From NCBI GenBank assembly GCA_023418755.1, contig JAEZZE010000002.1, forward strand, positions 1 to 16,500: a stretch of 16,500 nucleotides of DNA, written 5' to 3'. Shown here in pieces: positions 1 to 6,703 of this stretch. The translations under genes and the position numbers were made by a program. Source of the stretch: Bacillota bacterium. GTDB taxonomy: Bacteria; Bacillota; Bacilli; Paenibacillales; Paenibacillaceae. The notes beneath the pieces were generated by a model. The model ran no database searches, was not told the DNA's origin, and saw nothing but the letters and a program-made list of their open reading frames with translations. Each line of letters starts with the position of its first letter. Position 1 is the stretch's first letter.

Positions 1-2
1 GA

Positions 3-884
3 TTTAACCTGCTTCGCTCAATCTACCGCAACAAGCACGCCTATTTATTTTTGCTGCCGCTTATCGCTCTTCTGGGCATCTTCAGCTATTATCCGATCGT
101 CATGGCGCTCAAGATGTCGTTCTACCAGTGGAAAGGCGGCAACGAGGCCATCTTCATCGGGTTGGATAATTTTGTGGCGTTGTTCAAGGACGCCACTTTC
201 TATAAGTCGTTGACGAACGCGCTTTGGTTCATCCTGTTCGACTGCACGATCGGCGTCCTGATGCCGCTGTTTATCGCCGAGCTGTTGTTTCATTTGAAGA
301 GCGCGCGACTTCAGTACGTGTTTCGGACGCTGTTCGTCATCACGATTACGGTTCCGTCGGTCATCCTCATTCTGGTGTGGGTGTTCTTGTACAACCCGGT
401 CGTCGGCGGGATGAACGTGATCGTGGAGCTGTTCGGCATTTCTCCGCAGCTCTGGCTGGGGGGTTCGGACACTGCCTTGTTCTCGGTCATTTTCTCCGGC
501 TTCCCGTTTATTAACCCGATTTTCCTGCTCGTCGTATTCGCCGCTCTTCAAGCGATTCCGAGATCGCTGATCGAAGCGTCCGTTATGGAAGGATGCGGCG
601 CGTGGCGGCGCATCTTGTCTATCGACATTCCGATGATAATGGGCCAGCTCAAGCTCATTTTCATCCTCGGCATTTTGCACGGCATGCAGTCTTTCTATAA
701 ACCTCTGATTATGACGAACGGCGGTCCGGGCAACGAGACGCTCGTACCCGGTCTCTATATGTATCAATCGGGCTTCTCGCACAACGATTTCGGCTATGCC
801 TCCACAATCGGCTTTGTGATGCTCATACTGATGCTGGCGCTGACGATTGCTTCCAACAAGCTGATCAAATCGGACGGCGGCTAG
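3..884 (+). CDS. Sugar ABC transporter permease, MalF/UgpA type (5' truncated by window edge)
   Basis: This is an inner-membrane subunit of a CUT1-family carbohydrate ABC importer, one of the two channel-forming permeases. The frame is open from base 3 (FNLLRSIYRNKHAYLF...), so the true start lies upstream and the 293 visible codons are partial. Long hydrophobic segments start with LLPLIALLGIFSYYPIVMAL and alternate with short polar loops, as expected for six membrane helices. The cytoplasmic EAA-type loop that contacts the ATPase is visible as IEASVMEGCGAWRRILSIDIP, with Met-Glu in place of the usual Asp-Gly. The TNGGPGNET segment near the C-terminus is typical of the MalF-like partner. A second permease follows after 27 bases, giving a normal permease pair. 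The matching binding protein is presumably just upstream of the window. Substrate cannot be read from the sequence. Confidence 0.93.
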   Translation, partial: FNLLRSIYRNKHAYLFLLPLIALLGIFSYYPIVMALKMSFYQWKGGNEAIFIGLDNFVALFKDATFYKSLTNALWFILFDCTIGVLMPLFIAELLFHLKSARLQYVFRTLFVITITVPSVILILVWVFLYNPVVGGMNVIVELFGISPQLWLGGSDTALFSVIFSGFPFINPIFLLVVFAALQAIPRSLIEASVMEGCGAWRRILSIDIPMIMGQLKLIFILGILHGMQSFYKPLIMTNGGPGNETLVPGLYMYQSGFSHNDFGYASTIGFVMLILMLALTIASNKLIKSDGG

Positions 885-911
885 ATTTGAACGGAAGGGG
901 GCATCTTCTCG

Positions 912-1739
912 ATGTCATCGCATAACAGAAAGTACGTTTCCATTATTCTGATCGGCCTGCTGGCCTTGTTCGTGCTGTTCAGCTTTTTTCCGGTGCTAAT
1001 CATGGTGCTGACCTCCTTCAAGTCGAAAATGCAGGTCAGTATGGGCGTCTTCCAATTGCCGGACGTCATCCAATGGGACAATTACAGGCGGGCGTTCGAC
1101 ACGGTCGTTCCGTTCGCGCTCAACTCGATTATTATCGCGGTATGCGCCGTAGCGGGAGTATTGGTTGTTGCCGCTCTTGCGGCTTACGCGTTCGCAAGAT
1201 ATCGGTTTCCCGGCCGGGAAATTCTGTACTACCTGGTTATCGCGCTGATGATGGTTCCGGCCGTCCTATTGCTCATTCCGATGTTCAAGCTGGTGGTAGC
1301 GATGGGGATGCTGAACACCTACGCGGTCGTTATCCTTCCGCAGATCGCCGGCGGCTGCATCATTGCGGTATTTCTGCTTCGCAGCTTTTTCGCGGGCCTG
1401 CCGGAGGATCTGTTCGAGAGCTTCCGCATAGACGGCGCTAGAGAGGGCCGTATTCTGAGGAGTCTGGTGCTCCCGCTGTCCAAACCGATTCTCGGCACGA
1501 TCGCCGTTCTGAACTTTCACTCTTCGTGGAACGATTATATTTGGCCGCTCGTTACGATTAACGATAAGGCGCTAAAGCCGATCGTAACCGGAATTATGAC
1601 GTTCTCTAACGAATACTCGACGGAATACGGTCCGATGATGGCCGCTTACGTGCTGGCTTCCGTCCCGCTCATGCTGGTCATCGGCTTCGCGATGAAGTAC
1701 TTTGTGGACGGGCTGACCAGCGGCGCCGTCAAAGCTTAA
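912..1739 (+). CDS. Sugar ABC transporter permease, MalG/UgpE type
   Basis: This is the second channel subunit of the first CUT1-type importer, 275 aa. ATG 912 is preceded by a purine-rich GGAAGGGGG (893-901) at a suitable distance. The protein opens with a short basic segment, then a membrane helix (VSIILIGLLALFVLFSFFPV) and the PVLIMVLTSFKS element seen at this position in MalG-like permeases. The EAA loop is FESFRIDGAREGRILRSLVLPLSKP, with the conserved Asp-Gly-Ala, and GLTSGAVKA closes the protein as in other members. It sits between the MalF-like permease and an oxidoreductase gene on the same strand and is very probably cotranscribed with both. No ATPase gene lies nearby, so the pair probably uses a shared MsmX-like ATPase encoded elsewhere (an inference from how Firmicutes usually arrange CUT1 systems). 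Confidence 0.95.
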   Translation: MSSHNRKYVSIILIGLLALFVLFSFFPVLIMVLTSFKSKMQVSMGVFQLPDVIQWDNYRRAFDTVVPFALNSIIIAVCAVAGVLVVAALAAYAFARYRFPGREILYYLVIALMMVPAVLLLIPMFKLVVAMGMLNTYAVVILPQIAGGCIIAVFLLRSFFAGLPEDLFESFRIDGAREGRILRSLVLPLSKPILGTIAVLNFHSSWNDYIWPLVTINDKALKPIVTGIMTFSNEYSTEYGPMMAAYVLASVPLMLVIGFAMKYFVDGLTSGAVKA

Positions 1740-1782
1740 ATCTATCCCGCCTACGCCGGGGATACACGGAAGGAGAAGGCCG

Positions 1783-2823
1783 ATGGTTTCCCCTATCAGA
1801 TTCGGGTTGATCGGCTGCGGCGCCGTGGCCTCGACGCATGCGAGGGCGATAGCGTCGCTGCCGAACGCGGAGCTTGTCGCCGTCGTCGGGCAATCCCCGC
1901 AGCGACTTGCTTCTTTCGCCGAAGCCTGGGGGCTGGACGGCTATACCGATCTGGAGCTTCTGCTTCATCGAAAGGATATCGACGCCGTCGCGATCTGCAC
2001 GCCGAGCGGCAGCCACGGCGATATCGCGATTCGCGCCGCAGAAGCCGGCAAGCACGCCATTATCGAGAAGCCGATCGACATTTCGCTATCCAAGGCGGAC
2101 GGGACGATCGCGGCTTTTCGAAGCCGAGACCTTAGGCTGGGCGTCATTTCGCAGCACCGTTTCGACCCTGACGTCGTCCGCCTTAAAGCTTTGTTGGAGG
2201 CCGGGGTGCTGGGCCGTCCGGTGCTGGTTTCCGCTTGCGTTCATTGGTACCGGGATCAGGCTTACTATGACAGCGGCGGCTGGAGAGGCACATGGGCGGG
2301 AGACGGCGGCGGCGTTCTGATCAATCAAGGCATTCATACGGTCGATTTGCTGCTGCATCTGCTGGGGCCGGTCGCGGAGGTCGCCGGACATACCGCGACG
2401 ATGACCCATGAACGGATGGAGACGGAGGATACCGCGGTAGCGCTGCTGAAGTTTGCCAATGGCGCGCTAGGCACGCTGTCGTGCACAACGTCGGCCTATC
2501 CGGGTTCCGCCGTCAGAATAGAAGTGATTGGCTCGAAGGGGTCCGCCTTATTGGAAGGCGAGTCGTTAACTAGACTTGATTTGAACAAGGACAACGGAAG
2601 TCCCGGAGTTCGGAAGGCAGAGGAGTTGGAGTTGGACAAGCGAGATCTCATTGGAGGAGAATCAGTTGTCCCTTCCCATCAGGAGGCATTCATCCGACAA
2701 TACGAAGACTTCGTCGATGCAATTATCCGGAGTCGGGAGCCGGTCGTTGCCGGGGAAGCCGGACGAGAGGCGCTTGCCCTTGTACTGGACGTATATCGTT
2801 CCTCTAACGGGAGCGGGGAGTAG
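1783..2823 (+). CDS. Gfo/Idh/MocA family NAD(P)-dependent oxidoreductase
   Basis: This 346-aa protein has the usual length for the family, whose members oxidise or reduce sugars, inositols and sugar derivatives with NAD(P). The N-terminal Rossmann fold has the dinucleotide motif GLIGCGAVAS (about residues 8-17). The family EKP motif is at residues 95-97, with Lys96 the conserved catalytic-site lysine. NQGIHTVDLL (residues 181-190) supplies the His185-x-x-Asp188 pair of the C-terminal alpha/beta domain. ATG 1783 has GGAAGGAGAAGG just upstream. The gene follows the permease after 43 bases and precedes the 549-aa unknown by 25 bases, so it is part of the first sugar operon. The sugar and the direction of reaction are not identifiable. 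Some relatives are glycosidases using NAD (such as GH109), so a role in glycoside cleavage is possible but unproven. Confidence 0.92.
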   Translation: MVSPIRFGLIGCGAVASTHARAIASLPNAELVAVVGQSPQRLASFAEAWGLDGYTDLELLLHRKDIDAVAICTPSGSHGDIAIRAAEAGKHAIIEKPIDISLSKADGTIAAFRSRDLRLGVISQHRFDPDVVRLKALLEAGVLGRPVLVSACVHWYRDQAYYDSGGWRGTWAGDGGGVLINQGIHTVDLLLHLLGPVAEVAGHTATMTHERMETEDTAVALLKFANGALGTLSCTTSAYPGSAVRIEVIGSKGSALLEGESLTRLDLNKDNGSPGVRKAEELELDKRDLIGGESVVPSHQEAFIRQYEDFVDAIIRSREPVVAGEAGREALALVLDVYRSSNGSGE

Positions 2824-2848
2824 GAGATAAGAAGAGGAGAGAGATCGG

Positions 2849-4498
2849 ATGAAGCACTTGGAAGGAAGGCCGCGTCTGGGGATTCAGGGACCGACGGTGT
2901 CCTGGCTGGACCCGTGGGAAGAGGAGCGATCCGCCGCTATTATGCGCACGGGCACGGGAAGTATCGTTCCGGCACAGGATCAGACGCCGCCTTCGAGGGA
3001 ATTTATGGCCGCGATAGGGCGACTGGGCGCCGATTTTTATGTCCATCACGTGATTCCGGGAGCGCCGGATCATGCCGAGCTTTGGCGCGATGCCGAGGCC
3101 TGCGGGATGGACGTCTGTCTTGGCAATGAGTACGGGAACATTAACGGCCCCTTCATCGCGGGAACCAGCCGCTTCGACGTTGCGGACGCCGCCGTGCTGG
3201 AGGCGGCCGAAAGCGGAAGGCTGATGGGGCTGCTGTACGATGAGCCCGAGCATCTGCAAATAAATGCGGCGCAGTATCGTAAAGACGGATTTTATCCGCA
3301 TTGGGGAGAGACGGACGGCTTGACGCTTGCGCAGTCGCAGGAAGCGGTTGTCGAAGCAGTTGACTCTGCAACGTCACGTGTCGGCCAATTGCTGGAGAGT
3401 CGAGGCATTAAGCCGAGCGACGCGCCTCTCGTAGCCGAGCATGTGTTTCCGGTGCTTTTTCATGCGCATGCGCGCGGAGGCATGGATCTATGTCCGAAAA
3501 TCATGAAGGAGTCGTTCCAGCCGCTGCAGCTGTCGACTGCGCTCGGGGCGGCGAAGCAGCACGGACGCCGACTCTGGATATGCGCCGATTTATGGGGACC
3601 CGATGCAGGACCGTGGTTTACCCTCACGTCCGGTCTTCCCGGCCACTCTCCGGAGGAATATGCTTCCGCGCTAAGGATGGGATATTGGATGGGGCCGTCC
3701 CATTTGTTCGCGGAGAACGTCGATGTGTTACTGAAGTACAATCGTGGCAGGTTCAGTAAGACGGAATTCGGGGAAGTATGGGACGAATTCGCCCGCAAAT
3801 ACGTCCCGGAAAATCCGCTGCCCTGGAGCCACTCGGAAGCGGAGCCCGACATTGTCTTTATCCATGCGGACGACAGCAATTACGGCCAAAACGAGCGGCT
3901 CTACGGAAACCGCGCGCTGACGGCGGGAGAGGAAGGAAAAAGCGTGTTCCACGTCTGGCATCTGCTCGGTCATCGCGCTATTCCCGCACACGGCAGCTGC
4001 ATGCATATTCCGGGCTATTCGTTTCCGCGTCATAAGCTGAAGGCCGAATTTCCCCCAGAGGCGTTTCCATTGGAACGGGGCGTGGCGATGCCGCCTGAAG
4101 AACGCGTACATCCGTTGTTCTATCCGATGAATAACGTCCTCGTGTATGACGATCGGGTAGGCGAGGCTTTATTGGGCGCCCCCCGACTGATCGTCGTCGC
4201 CGGTTCGAGACTGTCGGAGGAGACATTGTCGGCCGTTCGCCGTCGTGCCGAGCAGGGCGCAGCCGTCATTATCGCCTCCTGGCTTGTGCCGGAACGCTGG
4301 CGAGCGAGCGGCCGGATCGGGGAGGGCACGTGGATCGTGGCGGACAGCTTTCTCGACAATGAAGCGGTACTGGAGACGATGGCACCGTTCATCGGAAGCG
4401 GCGATTGCTGGCGACAACGCTTCGGCAGCGGGGAAGTAAGGATGTTCCGAGGCGATGCCGCAGGCTTCACGCTAAATTTTGAGATTGTGAGAAAATAA
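2849..4498 (+). CDS. Uncharacterised 549-aa protein, possible TIM-barrel glycosidase-like enzyme
   Basis: I do not recognise this protein. It has no signal peptide or membrane segment and so looks cytoplasmic. The first 320 residues read like an alpha/beta barrel of the glycoside-hydrolase kind, with strand-like stretches ending in acidic or aromatic residues: LGADFYVHHVIPG, GMDVCLGNEYGN, LMGLLYDEPEHL, RLWICADLWGPDAGPW and GPSHLFAENVDVLL. The DEPEH and AEN glutamates are the best catalytic candidates, but this is a guess from pattern. A later segment (RLIVVAGSRLSEETLSAVRR...AAVIIASW) resembles the glutamine-amidotransferase-like fold found behind the barrel in some beta-galactosidases. ATG 2849 has a GAGGAGAGAG purine run upstream. 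It is the last gene of the first operon, 25 bases after the oxidoreductase, so it probably acts on the imported sugar. No confident function is given. Confidence 0.85.
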   Translation: MKHLEGRPRLGIQGPTVSWLDPWEEERSAAIMRTGTGSIVPAQDQTPPSREFMAAIGRLGADFYVHHVIPGAPDHAELWRDAEACGMDVCLGNEYGNINGPFIAGTSRFDVADAAVLEAAESGRLMGLLYDEPEHLQINAAQYRKDGFYPHWGETDGLTLAQSQEAVVEAVDSATSRVGQLLESRGIKPSDAPLVAEHVFPVLFHAHARGGMDLCPKIMKESFQPLQLSTALGAAKQHGRRLWICADLWGPDAGPWFTLTSGLPGHSPEEYASALRMGYWMGPSHLFAENVDVLLKYNRGRFSKTEFGEVWDEFARKYVPENPLPWSHSEAEPDIVFIHADDSNYGQNERLYGNRALTAGEEGKSVFHVWHLLGHRAIPAHGSCMHIPGYSFPRHKLKAEFPPEAFPLERGVAMPPEERVHPLFYPMNNVLVYDDRVGEALLGAPRLIVVAGSRLSEETLSAVRRRAEQGAAVIIASWLVPERWRASGRIGEGTWIVADSFLDNEAVLETMAPFIGSGDCWRQRFGSGEVRMFRGDAAGFTLNFEIVRK

Positions 4499-4611
4499 AG
4501 CTTTTAGTCATGTCTCGGAATCCTCGTAAGCTTACTGCAAAAAAGATCGGGGTAACTCCGGCAAACGGACAAATTACTCTGACATTCTTTCAATTTGTGC
4601 AACAAAGAGAA

Positions 4612-4665
4612 CTAAACAATGGTTGTTTTGTTTAGCATATGCACTAAACCACTACTGGAATTTAG
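4612..4665. promoter_or_regulatory. Putative operator: CTAAAC/GTTTAG half-sites upstream of the nucleoside-hydrolase promoter
   Basis: Four copies of the same short half-site stand in inverted pairs. The first pair is the perfect inverted repeat CTAAACAA (4612-4619) and TTGTTTAG (4628-4635). The second pair is CTAAAC (4644-4649) and ATTTAG (4660-4665), ending directly against the -35 element at 4666. The two dyad centres are 31 bp apart, close to three helical turns, so both would face the same side of the DNA. The same half-site recurs in the kinase/binding-protein control region at 8644-8719. A further GTTTAG lies downstream of the -10 box at 4735-4740. Placement just upstream of -35 suits an activator. 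Which protein binds is not shown by the sequence; the AraC-type response regulator is the leading candidate. Confidence 0.5.
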
Positions 4666-4694
4666 TTGACGGTGTTTTTTTGGGATGATACGAT
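4666..4694 (+). promoter_or_regulatory. SigA-type promoter for the nucleoside-hydrolase-like gene
   Basis: TTGACG at 4666-4671 and TACGAT at 4689-4694 are separated by exactly 17 bases. These match the vegetative consensus at five of six and four of six positions. Transcription would start near 4701, leaving a leader of about 100 bases before the TTG start at 4801. The surrounding 245-base gap is clearly richer in A+T than the genes on either side. No convincing terminator for the preceding operon was seen in 4499-4600, so some read-through is possible. Confidence 0.6.
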
Positions 4695-4800
4695 AGATAC
4701 GACGCAATAGCTATTAAGCTTATGATTTCAATTAGTTTAGTCTTTGCTTGGAAGTGCAGTCGAGAAGACGCATCGTTTAATAGAGGAAGGGGAGTTTGAG

Positions 4801-5736
4801 TTGAATCCAATTTTCGAACGGTTTCCTTATCGGGTTCCGGCTAACAAACGCGTGCGCGTCATCGTCAACACGGATGCGGCGAACGAAGCGGACGATCAGT
4901 ATGCGATCGTGCAGGCGTTGCTGACGCCAAAGCTGGATATTCGCGGATTTGTTGCGACGCATTTCGGCACGCACAGAACGGATACGTCTATGGAGCAGTC
5001 CTACGATGAGATCAAGCGGATCTTGCAGTTGATGGACATGAGCGAGGATTATCGGGTATACCGGGGTTCGACCGGCCGCCTCCATCCCGACGATCCGGTA
5101 ATAAGCGAGGGAGCGCAGTTTATCGTTGACGAGGCGATGCGGGAAAATGCGCCGGAGCCGCTATTCGCGATCTTTCTCGGCGCCATTACCGACCTCGCCG
5201 CGGCCTACAAGGCCAATCCCGAAATCGCCGGGAGGCTGACGGCCGTCTGGATCGGCGGGGGAGCGTACCCGCATGGCGGAGAGGAATTTAATCTGGGCAA
5301 CGACGTCGCCGCCGCCAACATCGTGTTCGGATCCGACATCCCGCTTTGGCAGGTTCCGAGGGACGTCTATAAAATGCCGCGCGTCTCGCTCGCGGAGCTT
5401 GCCGTCAAAGTGAAGCCGTGGGGAGTCATCGGCGAATACCTGTTTCGTCAGTTGGAGGATTTCAATAGGCTGCCGACGCATACGCTGCGCTGGCCGCCCG
5501 GAGAGTCGTGGAATATGGGAGATTCGCCGGCGGTGTCTCTGCTGATCGACGATCAGAATTTCGATTACGAGCTTCGGCATGCGCCTAAGGTCCGAGAGGA
5601 TATGGGGTATGATCATCCCGGAACGGCAAGACAAATCCGGGTGTACAAAAGCGTGGATTCCCGGTTTATTATGGAAGACTTGTACGCCAAGCTGCAGCTT
5701 TTTCACGAGCTTAAATCTTCCATAATAAGAGAATAG
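4801..5736 (+). CDS. Nucleoside-hydrolase-like enzyme (IUNH superfamily, divergent)
   Basis: Nucleoside hydrolases cleave the N-glycosidic bond of ribonucleosides using a calcium ion held by N-terminal aspartates. This 311-aa protein has the fold's landmarks: VRVIVNTDAANEADDQYAIV (residues 18-37), a central IGGGAYPHGGEEFNLGNDVAAANIVF segment matching the family's N-x-x-x-D-x-x-A region, and NMGDSPAV near residue 240 in place of the usual HDP motif. The metal motif has five residues between Asp25 and Asp31-Asp32 rather than three, and Asn23 where an Asp is usual. That spacing recalls the DUF1593/Sde182-like branch, so a true nucleosidase activity is uncertain. I place the start at TTG 4801 because AAGGGGAG (4787-4794) lies six bases upstream. 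An in-frame TTG at 4744 has no such site. The gene has its own promoter and faces the two-component genes across a foldback element. Confidence 0.85.
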   Translation: MNPIFERFPYRVPANKRVRVIVNTDAANEADDQYAIVQALLTPKLDIRGFVATHFGTHRTDTSMEQSYDEIKRILQLMDMSEDYRVYRGSTGRLHPDDPVISEGAQFIVDEAMRENAPEPLFAIFLGAITDLAAAYKANPEIAGRLTAVWIGGGAYPHGGEEFNLGNDVAAANIVFGSDIPLWQVPRDVYKMPRVSLAELAVKVKPWGVIGEYLFRQLEDFNRLPTHTLRWPPGESWNMGDSPAVSLLIDDQNFDYELRHAPKVREDMGYDHPGTARQIRVYKSVDSRFIMEDLYAKLQLFHELKSSIIRE

Positions 5737-5742
5737 GAATAA

Positions 5743-5969
5743 CGAATGGGGCTGTCCCCTAAGCAGAGTTGCCGAGATGATCGATAGACAAGTAAGGGGG
5801 ATGTACCTTCCGGAGACCGCCTCATACGCTCCTGAAACTACCGATTAACGGGTTTACCTAATCCCGTTTCAGGAGCGTATAGCATCGGAAGGAGGTACAT
5901 CCCCCTTTATCCTTTATCATCGATTATTTTTCGCTGCAATTTAGGTGGCTTAGGGGACAGCCCCATTCG
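5743..5969. mobile_element. MITE-like foldback element, about 227 bp
   Basis: The ends are a perfect 22-bp inverted repeat: 5743-5764, beginning CGAATGGGGCTGTCC, and 5948-5969. Inside, further inverted segments pair in register: AAGGGGGATGTACC (starting near 5794) with GGTACATCCCCCTT (5894-5907), and a perfect 15-bp pair, 5824-5838 with 5866-5880. The centre is a loop of about 27 bases. No open reading frame of note is present. The near-full-length dyad suggests a small non-autonomous transposon-like element rather than a simple terminator. It sits between convergent genes, so its transcripts would fold into a very long hairpin and could also end transcription from both sides. Only a possible AT dinucleotide duplication is visible at the ends. 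Copy number in the genome would decide its status. Confidence 0.6.
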
Positions 5970-5972
5970 CAT

Positions 5973-6698
5973 TCATTTCTGATATTCGCGCGGCGTCTTG
6001 CCGGTAGCCTGCTTGAATATGCGGCTGAAATAAAACGGGTCGCCGTAGCCGACCTGCTCGCCGACTTCTTTGATGGGCAAATCTTTACGATGCTTAAGCA
6101 GGCGCTTCGCTTCGTTGATTCTCAAAGCGGCAATATACTTCGACGGCGCCTCGCCGGCATGCTTGAGAAATATTTTGCTTAAATACGCGGACGAGAAGTT
6201 GAACTGCTTGGCAAGCAGCTCCAGGCTGATTTCCTCGTGAAAATGCTCCCGCAAATATTGCTGCACGCGTTGTACCGTTTTCTCGATATCGTTGGCTTCC
6301 ACGATAGGTTCCTCCGAGAGCTGCGCCCGAATGTCGTTGAGCACCTCCGCCAGCTCCAATTGCTTGACCGGCTTCAGAAGATAGTGCTTGACATTGAATT
6401 TCATCGCCTGCCGGGCGTAATCGAAATCGGCGTAGCCGCTGGCGATAATGACCGCGGTGCGCGGAAAATACGTATGAACCTCTTCGATCAGCTTCAGGCC
6501 GTCCATGACGGGCATGCGGATGTCCGTGATCAACAGTTGGGGCTGGATTCGTTTGACGAGTTCCAAAGCTTCTTCGCCGTGCGTGGCCTCGCCGACGACG
6601 GAGAAGCTTTGCCGGCTTTGCTCGATTTTGCGGACTAGGCCGCTGCGAATCAAATCTTCATCCTCCGCGATCACCGTCGTAAACGTATTGTCCCGCAC
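5973..6698 (-). CDS. AraC-type response regulator, YesN-like
   Basis: This is the cytoplasmic DNA-binding partner of the sensor kinase encoded just before it. An N-terminal receiver domain has the acidic pocket (VIAEDED), the phosphoacceptor Asp in LLITDIRMP (Asp59 with the start used here), the ASGYADF switch serine and the LLKPV lysine. A C-terminal AraC domain has two helix-turn-helix units, around ISLELLAKQFNFSSAYLSKIF and IKEVGEQVGYGDPFYFSRIF. At 241 aa it lacks the long linker of larger YesN proteins. I chose GTG 6698 because AAGGAG (6712-6707) lies eight bases upstream. A GTG at 6707 would overlap the kinase stop by four bases but falls on the ribosome site itself. The gene is coupled to the kinase gene. 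It probably controls the divergent importer operon and possibly its own operon. Confidence 0.93.
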   Translation of the reverse strand: MRDNTFTTVIAEDEDLIRSGLVRKIEQSRQSFSVVGEATHGEEALELVKRIQPQLLITDIRMPVMDGLKLIEEVHTYFPRTAVIIASGYADFDYARQAMKFNVKHYLLKPVKQLELAEVLNDIRAQLSEEPIVEANDIEKTVQRVQQYLREHFHEEISLELLAKQFNFSSAYLSKIFLKHAGEAPSKYIAALRINEAKRLLKHRKDLPIKEVGEQVGYGDPFYFSRIFKQATGKTPREYQK

Positions 6699-6703
6699 CA
6701 GAC

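Noticed and set aside
1743..1764. Short hairpin TATCCC/GGGATA between the second permease and the oxidoreductase
   Set aside because: The six-base stem without a U-tract is too weak to call a terminator.
4527..4598. Small palindromes (GTAAGCTTAC; ACAAATT/AATTTGT) considered as a terminator or riboswitch for the first operon
   Set aside because: The stems are short, no U-tract follows, and the conserved bases of known riboswitch classes could not be matched.
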